From Hymenobacter crusticola (GTDB lineage Bacteria > Bacteroidota > Bacteroidia > Cytophagales > Hymenobacteraceae): a stretch of DNA of 64,000 bases. Every line of letters starts with the position of its first letter. Position 1 is the first letter of the stretch. Below, piece after piece: positions 17,092-26,130 of this stretch. Location of the stretch: assembly GCF_002154225.1 (NCBI RefSeq), contig NZ_MTSE01000006.1, positions 248,001 through 312,000 on the forward strand, in the 5' to 3' direction. The position numbers and the translations under genes were made by a program. Below the pieces are notes generated by a model. It searched no databases. It saw only the letters and a list, made by a program, of their open reading frames with translations, and had not been told where the DNA came from.

Positions 17092-18228
17092 TTAGTCTTT
17101 GGTAATCTCGGCGGAGCCTTGCGGCGGTTTGTAGCCTTTGATCGTGGGCCACACGCCATTCTCGATTTTCACTAGCTTCATCTTCTTCGGGTCGAGCACG
17201 GCGTGTTTGATGCGTTGGCGCCGCCACGTGTAGATGAAGTGCACCAAGCCATCTTTGGTCTGAATGACAGAGGGATACGAATACTGGCTAATCGGCGAAT
17301 CTTCCAGAATGGCGGCGGCGTACCACGTCTTGCCGTCCTTCGACACGGCTACGTTGAGCGGCGTGCGGGGGCCTTTGGCCAGGGTGCCGGGCGGCAGCAC
17401 GTGGTTGTACACCAGCAGTTGCCGACCGTCGGCTAGGGTCACGGCGTCGGTGCCGGAGTTGTTGTTGGGCAGCGTGGTTTTCGCCAGCGGCGACCAGGTT
17501 TTGCCTTGGTCCGTCGACCACGTTTCGAGGATGGCCCGGTCGCGGCTGCGGCAGAGGGCTTGCAAACGGCCGTCTTTGTAGGTCAGAATGCTAGGTTGGA
17601 TGGCACCTTGGGTCTGGCCATTGTCCACGGGGCCGATCATCGACCAGGTTTTGCCCTTATCGGTTGATGCTTCGAAGTGCACTTTCCAGCCGCCGCTGCC
17701 CTCGGTGCTGGTGGGGCTGAGCAACGTACCATTGCTGAGCAACACCGGCTTGTTCTTCACCGGCCCGATAAAGCCTTCCGGTAGCGCTTCGGCCGCCGAC
17801 CACGTCAGGCCGTTGTCTTGGGAGGTGCGTATCCAGCCTTTCCACTCCGAGGGCTTCGGGCCAATTTTGTAGAACAGCAGCAAGTCGCCGTTAGGCACTT
17901 GGTAGAGCACGGGGTTCCAGGTCGGGTAACGCAGCGTCTCGTTCACGATGCCGTTGGCCACTTCTACCGGCGCAGTCCATTTGCCGTTTTCCTGGCGGCT
18001 CACCCAAATCCCGACGTCGGGGTTACGCTCCTTGGTGCCGCCAAACCACGCGGCGACAAGGCCCTTTGGCGTCTCGGCGATAGTTGCGGCGTGGCTCTCT
18101 GGGAACGGTGCTTTCTCGAAGATAAACTCGTCAACTACAAGGCCTTTCTGCCAAGTTTTGAGTTGCGCCTGCACGTTGCCAAGGCCAGCGGAGCAGCCAA
18201 GCAACAGGAGGAAAAGGGCTTTTTTCAT
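17092..18228 (-). CDS. Sialidase-like (BNR/Asp-box) beta-propeller lipoprotein
   Basis: The 378-aa product has a lipoprotein-type signal (MKKALFLLLLGC, Cys12). Asp-box motifs SxDxGxTW occur at residues ~136-143 (SQDNGLTW), ~188-195 (STDKGKTW) and ~238-245 (STDQGKTW), plus a degenerate one (SKDGKTW). This indicates a six-bladed propeller of the exo-alpha-sialidase-like superfamily. The block SHAATIAETPKGLVAAWFGG is typical of a Bacteroidota subgroup found in plant- and algal-polysaccharide loci, not of true sialidases. In RG-II degradation, propellers of this superfamily act on the ulosonic sugars Kdo and Dha, so an ulosonic acid hydrolase is one possibility. The activity is unproven. Confidence 0.72.
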   Translation of the reverse strand: MKKALFLLLLGCSAGLGNVQAQLKTWQKGLVVDEFIFEKAPFPESHAATIAETPKGLVAAWFGGTKERNPDVGIWVSRQENGKWTAPVEVANGIVNETLRYPTWNPVLYQVPNGDLLLFYKIGPKPSEWKGWIRTSQDNGLTWSAAEALPEGFIGPVKNKPVLLSNGTLLSPTSTEGSGGWKVHFEASTDKGKTWSMIGPVDNGQTQGAIQPSILTYKDGRLQALCRSRDRAILETWSTDQGKTWSPLAKTTLPNNNSGTDAVTLADGRQLLVYNHVLPPGTLAKGPRTPLNVAVSKDGKTWYAAAILEDSPISQYSYPSVIQTKDGLVHFIYTWRRQRIKHAVLDPKKMKLVKIENGVWPTIKGYKPPQGSAEITKD

Positions 18229-18267
18229 TCGTCTACTATGTAAATACTTAGAACGTCATGCCTCGTT

Positions 18268-18371
18268 GACCCCACCCCCGTCCTCTCCCCTCCGGGAGAG
18301 GGGTGCGTTCAACGAAGCTAGGTTGTCGTCTGGCACCCCTCTCCCGGAGGGGAGGGGACGGGGGCGGGGTC
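18268..18371. repeat. Inverted repeat, second C-rich family
   Basis: Arms at 18268-18306 (GACCCCACCCCCGTCCTCTC...) and 18333-18371 are reverse complements over about 39 bp with two mismatches, around a 26-bp loop containing GAAGCTAGGTTG. Each arm has its own hairpin (CCCCTCCGGGAGAGGGG). The arm sequence is distinct from the GCGCCTCACC family. The right arm ends one base before the stop codon of the full-length GH78 gene, so it would form at that mRNA's 3' end. Confidence 0.85.
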
Positions 18372-18372
18372 C

Positions 18373-21132
18373 TCATTTCACCTCAAAAGCATAATCACCC
18401 GAGCCTACTTCAAACACAGCCCTATCCCCTTCCATCCGCACGAACTTCACGCCTTCTGCGGAATTGGCTTTCTTGCCGCCTTCGCGCACGTCTTTCTCCG
18501 ACTTGGCGGGGAGGTAGAGTAGCGCTTTCGTGTTGCCGGGCACCGAGATATTCCAGGTGAAGCGCTTGGCGTCGCGCTTCCAGCTGCTGCGGATCAGGCC
18601 GTGCACGGAGCGGTAGGAGGCTTGCGTGGAGGTCAGGCCGTCGATGAGGGCGGGCTTCATTTCGAGCTGCTTGAAGCCGGGGGCGCCGGGGGCCGACTTG
18701 ATGCCGGCTAGGTTTTCGTAGTACCAGATGAGCAGGTCGCCGAGCAGCATCACGTGGTTTTGGGAGTTCATGGCGGGGTCGGCGGTGTTGCCGTTCCACA
18801 GCTCCCAGATGGTGGTGGCGCCGTTGGCGGCCATGTAGCCCCAGCTCGGATAGTCGCGGTTGGTGGCGAGCTTGTAGGCAATGTCGGGGCGACCATTGGT
18901 GGTCAGGCCGCGCATGAGCCACTGCGTACCGATGACGCCGGTGCTGATGTGGCCTTTGTTCTCGACCAGAATCTTATCGGCAATGTTCTGAAACACCTTA
19001 GCGCGGTCTTGCTCCCGCACCATGCCATAAGCAAGGGGTAATAAGTTGGCCGTCACGGTGTTGTTGCTGTACTGGCAGCTTTCCGCGTTCAGGAATTTCT
19101 TGTTGAAGCTTGCCTTGATTTTGGCACCTAGGTCGGCGTACTCCTGCGCGTCCTGGGGCTTACCGACGATGGTGGCGAAGCGCTGCATCAGGTTGAGCAT
19201 CTGGTAGTAAGTGCTGCTGGCGATGAGCACGCCGTCGGTGTTGCGAGCGGGGTCCTGGGAGTGAATCAGCTTCTCCGATTCGGGCGGCACGCACCAGTCG
19301 CCGTACTTGTCTTTGGTCACGATGTAGTCCGCGGTCATGTAGTTGGCACCCATGTAGGTGAGCCACTTCTTCATCGAATCGTAGTGTTTCTCAATGGGTT
19401 TCCGGTCGCCGTACTGGGTGTAGAGCATGTCGGCGACGGTGAGGTAGGTGCCGGGCCAGGTCACGTTGTCGCCGTAGTAGCGCCAGAAGGTGGGCGCCAC
19501 GTCGGGGATGCTGCCGTCGGCTTTCTGGGCATTCGCAATGTCGTCGACCCACTTGGCGTAGAGGCGGCCGTTGTCGAACACGAAGCTTTCCCCGTAGGCG
19601 CCGGTGGTCCGGTCGCCGAGCCAGGGCTGGCGCTCGTTGCGCTGTGGGCAGTCGATGGGCATGCCTTTGTAGTTGCCCCGAATGCCCCAGTAGGCGTTCT
19701 TATACACCTGATTAATCGTCGGGTCGGAGGTCGTGAACTCGCCGGTGGTCTGGATGTCGTCGTACACCACGCGGCCGTCGAAGTCCTGCACCGAGGGCGT
19801 GCCGGGGAAGCTGGTGACCTCCACGTAGCGGAAGCCGTGGAAGACGAAGGTCGGCTCCCAGGTTTCGGAGCCACCGCCGCGCAGGGTGTACACGTCGGTT
19901 ACCTTGGCGTCGCGCAGGTTGGCTACGTACAGCTCGCCGCTTTTTTGCAGGGTTTCGGCAAAGCGCAGGGTCACTTTGTCGCCGCGCTTGCCGGTGGTGC
20001 GCATCCGCAGCCAACCCACCATGTTCTGGCCCATGTCGAGGATGTAGACGTTGGGCTTCAGGCGGGTGATAGACGCGGGCTTGCGCGTTTCCATCACCTT
20101 CATGTTGTCGTTCATCTGGGCCTCGAAGGCGCCGCCGGGCTCCTGCACCAGCTCCGCTTTCAGCCAGCTTTTGTCGTTGAAGCCGGCGGTACTCCAACCG
20201 GGCATTTCCTTGGTAGCGTCGTACTCTTCGCCGTCGTACTCGTTGTTGGTGCGGATGGGGCCGTCGGCGGTACCCTTCCAGGTGTCGTCGGTCTTGATGA
20301 CGTCGGTGCTGCCGTCGGCGTAGGTTACTTCCAGCTGCATCAGCATCTTGGGGTAGCCAAACGTCTTGATTTTGTAGGGCTTGTAATTCTGCCGCATGGC
20401 GTAGAAGCGGCCGTTGCCGAGCGCGGCACCTAGGGCGTTGGGGCCTTGCTTGAGCAGCGAGGTCACGTCGAAGGTGTTGTACTTCACGTTCTGGGTGTAG
20501 TCGGTGGGGCCGGGCGCCAGCACCTGGTCGCCCACCTTCTGCCCGTTCAGGTACAGCTCGTACAGACCTAGCCCGATGATGTAGGCCGTGGCTTGCTTGA
20601 TGGGCTTAGCGGCGGTAAACTCCTTGCGGTAGTAGCGGGCCGAGAGCCGGGCGTGGCTTTCTTCCTTATCCCACGCAAACGGGTGGTCGAAGCCGATCCA
20701 GCGGCCTTTCCAGTCGAGGTAGTTTAGCAGGCCCATGCTCCAGGAGTTAGCCGGGCTCCAGGCGCTTTCGCCCTTGGTCGTCCAGGTTTTCACCTTCCAG
20801 TAGCACTGCCGACGACTTTTGAGCGGTACGCCCGCATACGCCACGTGCACTGATTGCGAGGAGGCCACTTTCCCCGAATCCCACAAGTCGCCCTGATCGG
20901 CGGCTAGCTTCTCGGGCGTGGAGGCGACCAGCACCTGATACGCCGTTTGTTCGAGGCCGCGCTCCGAGCCGGTCAGTTCCCAACTCAGCCGGGGGGCGGT
21001 AGCGTCGATGCCTTTGGGGTTGGTAAGCAGTTCGCACCGCAGATTTTGCAGCGCCACGCCGGTGGGCGCCGTCACGCGGAAAGCCGACAGCAGGATTGCC
21101 GCGAAGAGGGTAAGCAGGAGTTTGTAGTTCAT
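18373..21132 (-). CDS. Full-length GH78 alpha-L-rhamnosidase, exported
   Basis: The 919-aa product has a signal peptide (KLLLTLFAAILLSAFRV). N-terminal beta domains follow: ALQNLRCELLTNPKGIDATA, then the Bac_rhamnosid_N block around YIIGLGLYELYLNG at ~residues 185-200. Next come a rhamnosidase concanavalin-like domain and an (alpha/alpha)6 barrel with PIDCPQRNERQPWLGD. There Asp494 and Glu500 align with the catalytic-acid motif DCPQRDER of the family. A C-terminal beta domain completes the usual GH78 order and length. It should release terminal alpha-L-rhamnose from pectic side chains. It is the last PUL-type gene before the A+T-rich island. Confidence 0.93.
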   Translation of the reverse strand: MNYKLLLTLFAAILLSAFRVTAPTGVALQNLRCELLTNPKGIDATAPRLSWELTGSERGLEQTAYQVLVASTPEKLAADQGDLWDSGKVASSQSVHVAYAGVPLKSRRQCYWKVKTWTTKGESAWSPANSWSMGLLNYLDWKGRWIGFDHPFAWDKEESHARLSARYYRKEFTAAKPIKQATAYIIGLGLYELYLNGQKVGDQVLAPGPTDYTQNVKYNTFDVTSLLKQGPNALGAALGNGRFYAMRQNYKPYKIKTFGYPKMLMQLEVTYADGSTDVIKTDDTWKGTADGPIRTNNEYDGEEYDATKEMPGWSTAGFNDKSWLKAELVQEPGGAFEAQMNDNMKVMETRKPASITRLKPNVYILDMGQNMVGWLRMRTTGKRGDKVTLRFAETLQKSGELYVANLRDAKVTDVYTLRGGGSETWEPTFVFHGFRYVEVTSFPGTPSVQDFDGRVVYDDIQTTGEFTTSDPTINQVYKNAYWGIRGNYKGMPIDCPQRNERQPWLGDRTTGAYGESFVFDNGRLYAKWVDDIANAQKADGSIPDVAPTFWRYYGDNVTWPGTYLTVADMLYTQYGDRKPIEKHYDSMKKWLTYMGANYMTADYIVTKDKYGDWCVPPESEKLIHSQDPARNTDGVLIASSTYYQMLNLMQRFATIVGKPQDAQEYADLGAKIKASFNKKFLNAESCQYSNNTVTANLLPLAYGMVREQDRAKVFQNIADKILVENKGHISTGVIGTQWLMRGLTTNGRPDIAYKLATNRDYPSWGYMAANGATTIWELWNGNTADPAMNSQNHVMLLGDLLIWYYENLAGIKSAPGAPGFKQLEMKPALIDGLTSTQASYRSVHGLIRSSWKRDAKRFTWNISVPGNTKALLYLPAKSEKDVREGGKKANSAEGVKFVRMEGDRAVFEVGSGDYAFEVK

Positions 21133-21405
21133 ACAGCGACCTCACCCCCTAGTCCCACTCTTACGAGCAGAAAACCAGCCGATTGGCCGGCGTGCGCCGG
21201 AGGTTCGTGGAATGCACTTTTAGGCGCTCCATAGTTCGCAAATTTTCCCGCCGAATCATTCTAGGATATTAGCACAAACCTTCACGATTTATACATGGTG
21301 GGCGGTTTGGGTGCTTTTTGAGGGTAGACAGTACTTCTGCTGTCGTGAAGGTGTGTTGTCTCTTTTGGAACTCAAAAGCGCTGCCCTTAAATGTCCTTCA
21401 TCAAC
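21133..21405. other. Intergenic, possible degenerate repeat arm
   Basis: Immediately upstream of the GH78 start the sequence CCTCACCCCCTAGTCCC (from about 21140) resembles the outer arm of the C-rich element family, but no partner arm is present. The rest shows no gene or clear regulatory site. The base composition becomes A+T-richer from about 21380. Confidence 0.35.
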
Positions 21406-21888
21406 TTAGGGTTGAGGACGAGGCCTTTTTCTATATTTTTCTTGATAAATATACCTTGCAAGGTCTTCTTGATAGACCCTCTGCGCTGCTTCTCTATAAG
21501 CTGATAAGTATATTTTATCATCATACTTCTTAGCTAATAACTTCCTCATCTCGGTATCATAGCATTCTATTGTACGGTTTGTTACACAACCGCCACGAGC
21601 TGTTTTGATTTTATACTTTGTTTCTAATACCTCAGCAGTTACGTCCGAAGTTTTCGAGTCGCCCATTCCCCATTGCACTATTTGATATATGCCTCTTTCA
21701 AAATCATTTTGCGCAGAACGCTTAGCGCCATCACATGTTTCACACTTCTTTATCAAGTTATAATACATACGATCGATATATAACTCGCTTTCTAGAACGA
21801 AGTATAGTTTTGAAATAGCGATTGTAAATACAAGCACTACGCTGATTAGGAGAAGCGGTATTCTTATGGGTACATTATAACGATGCAT
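21406..21888 (-). CDS. Unknown membrane-anchored protein in A+T-rich island
   Basis: The 160-aa product has one N-terminal membrane segment (IPLLLISVVLVFTIAISKLY). The outer part has four Cys (CETCDGAK, GGCVTNRTIECYDTE) and a basic C-terminus (EKYRKRPRPQP). I recognise no family. The gene is clearly lower in G+C than the PUL genes around it, suggesting separate acquisition together with its neighbour. Confidence 0.5.
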   Translation of the reverse strand: MHRYNVPIRIPLLLISVVLVFTIAISKLYFVLESELYIDRMYYNLIKKCETCDGAKRSAQNDFERGIYQIVQWGMGDSKTSDVTAEVLETKYKIKTARGGCVTNRTIECYDTEMRKLLAKKYDDKIYLSAYREAAQRVYQEDLARYIYQEKYRKRPRPQP

Positions 21889-21973
21889 ATTACCGAACTA
21901 CTATCTTTTTTGTCACTTTCTACAATAACAACAAAGAGGTATGCTTTATTGCCTTGTTCCCTGAACCTAGATC

Positions 21974-22615
21974 CTACCTTCTCTTTGGCATTTGTAGTAA
22001 GGTAGCTTTGTCTCGTTGATTAGGATTGGCTTCTAGGTTTCTTAGTATGTTATCTGCTTTTCCGTGTCCTAGTTCTCTTGCCTGTTGTATAAAAGCCAGG
22101 GCTCTTTCGTACTCGTTTGATTCTGTTAGGAGCTTAACATCATAATCAAACACAGCTTCTCTCGTCACAGGAACATAGGTAATATTTCCTGTTTTGACAT
22201 CAACAGCAAAATAGTCCTCAGCTACTTTTTTACTCTTGTAAGAACGTATCCAATTGATCTGATAAATATTTATCATCTCGCTATTTATCCATTTTAATCT
22301 ATCGAATGACCTAAAATCAAATTCTCCAATTAAAAATATTCTAGAAGTCAAATGATCTTTATCAAATAAGACTAAAGAAGTATGTTTGATATCCTCAGAC
22401 AGATACCCTCTTAATTGAGCTGATTGCCTCTTATTTGGACTAACCTTTATATCCTTATAAAAGCCACTGAATACAATCCCATCTGCAAGAACTCTTTGCT
22501 CTATAGCTTCAAAAGGTTCAAATGAACAGTTACGAGCATGACAACATAACTTTATACCCTTTACAAGCAGACTTAATAGCACTTGCTTACGCTCAAGATT
22601 ACCTAGTTCAAGCAA
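21974..22615 (-). CDS. Unknown soluble protein in A+T-rich island
   Basis: The open frame gives about 213 aa from a TTG start at 22615; the true start is uncertain because no in-frame ATG lies near the 5' end. No signal peptide or membrane segment is convincing. The middle (FDFRSFDRLKWINSEMINIY, DYFAVDVKTGNITYVPVTRE) looks like a mixed alpha/beta fold. The end (ERALAFIQQARELGHGKADN) is helical. No family recognised. It shares the low G+C of the adjacent gene. Confidence 0.45.
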   Translation of the reverse strand: MLELGNLERKQVLLSLLVKGIKLCCHARNCSFEPFEAIEQRVLADGIVFSGFYKDIKVSPNKRQSAQLRGYLSEDIKHTSLVLFDKDHLTSRIFLIGEFDFRSFDRLKWINSEMINIYQINWIRSYKSKKVAEDYFAVDVKTGNITYVPVTREAVFDYDVKLLTESNEYERALAFIQQARELGHGKADNILRNLEANPNQRDKATLLQMPKRR

Positions 22616-22904
22616 CTTATTTTAATCACAAAAGACGTAGCAATCCTGACATAGACCAACTTCTTGAACCGTTTCATCTAAGTCTTTATTAGATGTTAGT
22701 TGAATTATAAAACGCCAGATATTATTACCGACTTCAATTTTTTGGAAGTAGTATATTAAAAAGGTCTTCAATTAAGCAGCATTGCTTTTGTATGTATTTT
22801 TGCTGATCACTGAAGCTATCAACTCGATACATTAAGTCCTGAAGATACCTACCCATATTATTAAAATAGATTTTATATACTTACTCAAGTAAAACTTCGC
22901 GTCT
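22616..22904. other. A+T-rich intergenic stretch
   Basis: About 290 bp with no supported coding frame on either strand and none of the window's hairpin families. It separates the unknown 213-aa gene from the AraC gene and may be a recombination boundary or decayed sequence. Confidence 0.4.
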
Positions 22905-23807
22905 TCAGTTCAGCTGCCGGTACTCCGTCGGCGACTTCCCTGTTTTGGTCTTGAAGATCTTGGTGAAATGCGAGGGATGCTCAAAACCTAGGTCATACGC
23001 AATTTCACTGATGGACTTTTCGGTACTCCACAGCAGCGCTTTGGCCTTGTCGGTCAGGTGCAGGTGAATGTGCTCCTGGGTGGTCTTACCGGTGTAGCGC
23101 TTCAGCAAGTCCGACAAGTAGTGCGGCGACAGGTTCAAGGCGGAAGCAAAGAATTTCACATCCGGCAAGCCGGCTTCGACAAGCGTTTCCTGGGCAAAAT
23201 ACGCTTTTAGCAGCTTTTCGAAACGCTGCACCAGGTCGTTGCTTACGTTTGCTCTGGTCAGAAACTGCCGGTTGTAGAACCGGTCGCAGTAATTAAGCAA
23301 CAGCTCGATATTATTCTGAATAAGGCTTTGCGTGTGCTGGTCGATATTCTGCGAGTATTCTCTTTTGATATTTTCGATGCAGCCCTCAATAATTAATTTC
23401 TCTTCTTCGGATACGTGCAATGCTTCATTCGCATCGTAGTAAAAGAACGTGTAGCCAGCTATTTTTCTACCTAGCTCCGTTCTGTTTAGCAAGTCGGGAT
23501 GCATGAGCAAGGCCCAACCTTCTTCTATTTGCAAGTTGGGGCCGGGTGATATTACCTGCCCAGGAGCGGTAAACATCAGCGAGCCTTCGTTGAAATCATA
23601 ATACGACTTGCCGTATTTTAAAGCCCCCTTGAATTTCTTGTAATAAACGCTGTAGAAACCTAGCCGGTAAATACCCTCCGCTTCAATGCTGCTGCGGTTT
23701 ATTTGCGTCAAGTCGAAAATCGACACAAGCGGGTGCTTGGGTTTTGGCAAGCTATACAGGTTGTGCAAATCACTTATCGAGTCGATATCAATGTACTTGG
23801 CTTGCAT
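22905..23807 (-). CDS. AraC-family transcriptional regulator
   Basis: The start is placed at ATG 23807 (MQAKYIDIDSISDL), giving 300 aa. A longer frame to 24002 only translates the adjacent hairpin repeat. Residues ~1-170 form a cupin-like sensor region. Residues ~200-298 contain two helix-turn-helix units: LNLSPHYLSDLLKRYTGKTT and the signature IAYDLGFEHPSHFTKIFKTK, ending GKSPTEYRQLN. The type often sits beside a short-chain dehydrogenase gene, as here (24092-24907), so that gene is its likely target rather than the PUL (inference). Confidence 0.88.
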   Translation of the reverse strand: MQAKYIDIDSISDLHNLYSLPKPKHPLVSIFDLTQINRSSIEAEGIYRLGFYSVYYKKFKGALKYGKSYYDFNEGSLMFTAPGQVISPGPNLQIEEGWALLMHPDLLNRTELGRKIAGYTFFYYDANEALHVSEEEKLIIEGCIENIKREYSQNIDQHTQSLIQNNIELLLNYCDRFYNRQFLTRANVSNDLVQRFEKLLKAYFAQETLVEAGLPDVKFFASALNLSPHYLSDLLKRYTGKTTQEHIHLHLTDKAKALLWSTEKSISEIAYDLGFEHPSHFTKIFKTKTGKSPTEYRQLN

Positions 23808-23848
23808 AGCGAAGAGTTTTTGGTAATTGCTAGTTGAATAAAAAAGAA

Positions 23849-24040
23849 CGTCATGCTGAGCTAGGCGAAGCATCTCTACTGCTTCGTTGCCCGGTGTAGA
23901 GACGCAACACTTTGCGTCTTGTCGTTGCTGCTGTTTTGCACCTAGGTCGTTCAACGGGGAGACGCAAGGTATTGCGTCTCTACATGGTTCTGGTGTCCGC
24001 AACGAAGCGGGAGAGATGCTTCGACCAGCTCAGCATGACG
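23849..24040. repeat. Nested hairpin repeat (outer GTCATGCTGAGC, inner GAGACGCAA)
   Basis: Outer arms run from CGTCATGCTGAGCTAGGCGA (23849) to ACCAGCTCAGCATGACG (24040). The inner pair GTAGAGACGCAACACTTTGC (about 23898) has its near-complement ending near 23983. The loop carries CACCTAGGTCG. It fills the gap between the SDR and AraC genes. Confidence 0.87.
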
Positions 24041-24091
24041 TGACGTTCAATGGAAGATGAAGGACGTTATTAGCGTTGTTATCAGCAGGTC

Positions 24092-24907
24092 TTAATTGAT
24101 GAACCAGTCGCGGACTAGTTTTACAAAATCCTCCTGGCTGTTTTCCTTTTTCGCGTCAATATAGAACTGCGCGTCCTCGCCTACCACATAGCGTAGTTGT
24201 GCTTTGCCGTCGGTGGCGGCTTGGTAGATGGTGGTGGCTACGTCTTCGGCCGTGGCTTTGGCTAGGTGCTGCGTTGGTTGGTCGTAGCGTTGGAAGAACG
24301 CAGTCATCAAGGGATTGTACTCGGCTATGTCGTTTTTGATGAGTTCCAGGCCGTTGCGGAAGTTGGTATGCACGGCGCCGGGCTCCACGATCTTCACCGC
24401 AATGTTCAGCTTTGCTAGCTCGTGCGACAGCGACTCAGAGAAGCCTTCCACGGCGAATTTAGTGCTGCTGTAGAAGCCGCCAAACGGCAGGGCCACCACG
24501 CCGCCGAAGGAAGAGATGTTGATGATAGTACCGCCACCATTAGCCCGCAGATAGGGCAGCACGGCTTGGGTTACGTCCATCAGGCCGAACACGTTCACGG
24601 CATATTGCTTCTGAATCTGCTCGCGGCTTGCCGATTCAAAAACGCCCATGAGCCCATAGCCCGCGTTGTTCACCAGTGCATCGAGGTGGCCGAACCGCTC
24701 CACACCTGCTTTAACTGCTTGTTGGATGGACTCCAGATCCTGCACGTCTAGGTGAGTAACCAGCACGTTTTCTAGCTTGGTCAGCTCGTCTTCCTTCTCT
24801 GGGGCACGCATGGTTGCCACTACATTCCAGCCGTTTTGCTGAAATAGCTTAGCTGTTTCTTTTCCGAAACCGGAGGAAGCGCCTGTAATCAATACGGTCT
24901 TTGCCAT
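24092..24907 (-). CDS. Classical short-chain dehydrogenase/reductase (SDR)
   Basis: The start is placed at ATG 24907 (MAKTVLITGA), giving 271 aa; ten extra upstream codons are possible but not supported. The cofactor motif TGASSGFG lies at residues 9-16, NNAG at 80-83, catalytic Ser at ~132/133, and Tyr146-x3-Lys150 in YSSTK. The substrate is unknown. Members of this subgroup are annotated as oxidoreductases acting on small carbonyls. It is co-directional with, and downstream of, the AraC gene region within the island. Confidence 0.88.
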   Translation of the reverse strand: MAKTVLITGASSGFGKETAKLFQQNGWNVVATMRAPEKEDELTKLENVLVTHLDVQDLESIQQAVKAGVERFGHLDALVNNAGYGLMGVFESASREQIQKQYAVNVFGLMDVTQAVLPYLRANGGGTIINISSFGGVVALPFGGFYSSTKFAVEGFSESLSHELAKLNIAVKIVEPGAVHTNFRNGLELIKNDIAEYNPLMTAFFQRYDQPTQHLAKATAEDVATTIYQAATDGKAQLRYVVGEDAQFYIDAKKENSQEDFVKLVRDWFIN

Positions 24908-25038
24908 TGTCTTTTCTGTTGTGAATGAACAAGGCAAAGGTCCGGCACCCGGTTGCGGCAGGCTTATACGTTTCTACTGAGTACTTATACGTTTGGTGGT
25001 TCTTGTAGCGTGCTAGGCAGGTGCAGTTTAGCGCAGCT

Positions 25039-25368
25039 TTAGTCTTGATTAATGATAATGGGACCAGCACCCATTTCTCCTTTGTTCAAGATCGAATTGA
25101 CCTTATCGGATAGCCTAGTCAGTACAGCGTACGTGTTGATTTTCGTGTTGAGGACGAAAACTGTCAACGTGTATTTCTCAAAGTTCTGCTGATGTTGAAG
25201 GTTTTTATCAAACGTCAGTAGTGCGTCAAAGCTGTCGGCAAGCATCCGCTTTAGTAGCTCTCCGTTCTTGACGCCATTCCAACCCTTATCGCGAACAGTA
25301 AAGATTTCGTGATTGGGGAAGTCTAACTTCAGCCGCTTCGGCAAGTTTTCGTCAAGCAACAGCCGCAT
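25039..25368 (-). CDS. DUF5615 PIN-like toxin-type protein
   Basis: The 109-aa protein begins MRLLLDENLPKRL, the hallmark of DUF5615 (Mut7-C/PIN-like), with acidic Asp6/Glu7. It continues with FTVRDKGWNGVKNGELL and LLTFDKNLQHQQNF, which carry further conserved acidic and basic positions. It overlaps the DUF433 gene by 17 bp, the usual arrangement of this toxin-antitoxin-like pair. RNase activity is expected from the PIN-like fold but is not demonstrated for most members. Confidence 0.83.
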   Translation of the reverse strand: MRLLLDENLPKRLKLDFPNHEIFTVRDKGWNGVKNGELLKRMLADSFDALLTFDKNLQHQQNFEKYTLTVFVLNTKINTYAVLTRLSDKVNSILNKGEMGAGPIIINQD

Positions 25369-25591
25369 ACAGCTGAGCTATGTTTTTTGAAGTTAAAAGC
25401 CTGTTGGCTAGCTCCAGAACAGCAACCGCTTGCTCTTTGGTTACCGTGGGGAAATCGTCCAAGAATTCATCCAACGAAACACCAGCTTCTAAATGGTCGA
25501 AAAGTGACTCGACTGGAACGCGTGTACCCGTGAATACAGGTTGACCACCTAGGGTATCTGGGTCAACGGTTATGAGTGTGTTAATGTCCAT
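25352..25591 (-). CDS. DUF433 antitoxin-type protein
   Basis: The 79-aa protein carries the DUF433 core: DPDTLGGQPVFTGTRVPV, then VSLDEFLDDFPTVTKEQAVA, forming a small helix-turn-helix-like fold. It lies upstream of and overlaps the DUF5615 gene, so it is probably the antitoxin or DNA-binding partner made first. The pair lies in the low-G+C island. Confidence 0.85.
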   Translation of the reverse strand: MDINTLITVDPDTLGGQPVFTGTRVPVESLFDHLEAGVSLDEFLDDFPTVTKEQAVAVLELANRLLTSKNIAQLYAAVA

Positions 25592-25662
25592 GTTTCAAAT
25601 ATGATAGCTAATTATATATTGAAAAACATCAAAGCACGTTTTAGTTGCTCACTTATCCATTC

Positions 25663-26016
25663 TTACCACTCTCGAGTCGCTATCAGCTCTTCTCCATCAG
25701 CCTCAAATCCATAAGCTGTTGCGATAAAGTCAAAATCACTTCCAATGCAGTCTCTCGCAGCTGTTTCTATCTCACTATCTGCTTCCAAGAATTCTTCTTG
25801 TAACTCATTAAAATCATCAGTCGCAGAATGTGTCAGTTTATACAATTCCTCTAACGTCTTTGGCTGCTCTCGTTCGATTTGCAAGCACAATTCCGCTAGG
25901 ATTTTCTTGCCTTTATCAACAAGCTTGGGTGGAAAATAAGAGTCTTCGTACATCTCCTTCAGAAACGAATATTTTCTAACTGCCTCATTTTGAAGATCTG
26001 CCTGCTTCTTTGCCAT
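25663..26016 (-). CDS. DUF5713 family protein
   Basis: The start is placed at ATG 26016 (MAKKQADLQNEAV), giving 117 aa. The sequence blocks FLKEMYEDSYFPPKLVDKGK, LYKLTHSATDDFNELQEEF and DFDFIATAYGFEADGEELIA match my memory of DUF5713, a small acidic cytoplasmic family without known function. It lies 114 bp downstream (- strand) of the GH2 gene's end and marks the right side of the island. Confidence 0.7.
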   Translation of the reverse strand: MAKKQADLQNEAVRKYSFLKEMYEDSYFPPKLVDKGKKILAELCLQIEREQPKTLEELYKLTHSATDDFNELQEEFLEADSEIETAARDCIGSDFDFIATAYGFEADGEELIATREW

Positions 26017-26130
26017 TTCGTTTCTCTTAAGGGTTCTCGCTTGCGTAGGTATTTCTTTACCATAATACATAAGAAAGCCGCAGATAGTAGTCATCAACTT
26101 ACTATCTGCGGCTTATATGAGAATTAGCGT

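Noticed and set aside
17092..18228. True sialidase (GH33) for the Asp-box lipoprotein
   Set aside because: It lacks the sialidase arginine-triad context (such as an N-terminal FRIP motif) and belongs to the ETPKGLVAAWFGG subgroup found in plant and algal polysaccharide loci.
19261..20433. Long open frame antisense to the full-length GH78 gene (390 codons, + strand)
   Set aside because: It lies wholly inside a well-supported GH78 gene, and the G+C-rich third positions of that gene explain the open antisense frame. The product is Val/Gly/His-rich without domains.
23808..24002. Longer AraC product starting at 24002
   Set aside because: The added 65 residues translate the hairpin repeat; ATG 23807 begins the recognisable sensor domain.
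8677..24040. Repeated hairpin sequences considered as a CRISPR array
   Set aside because: The units are inverted, singly placed between genes and not regularly spaced with unique spacers; no cas genes are present.
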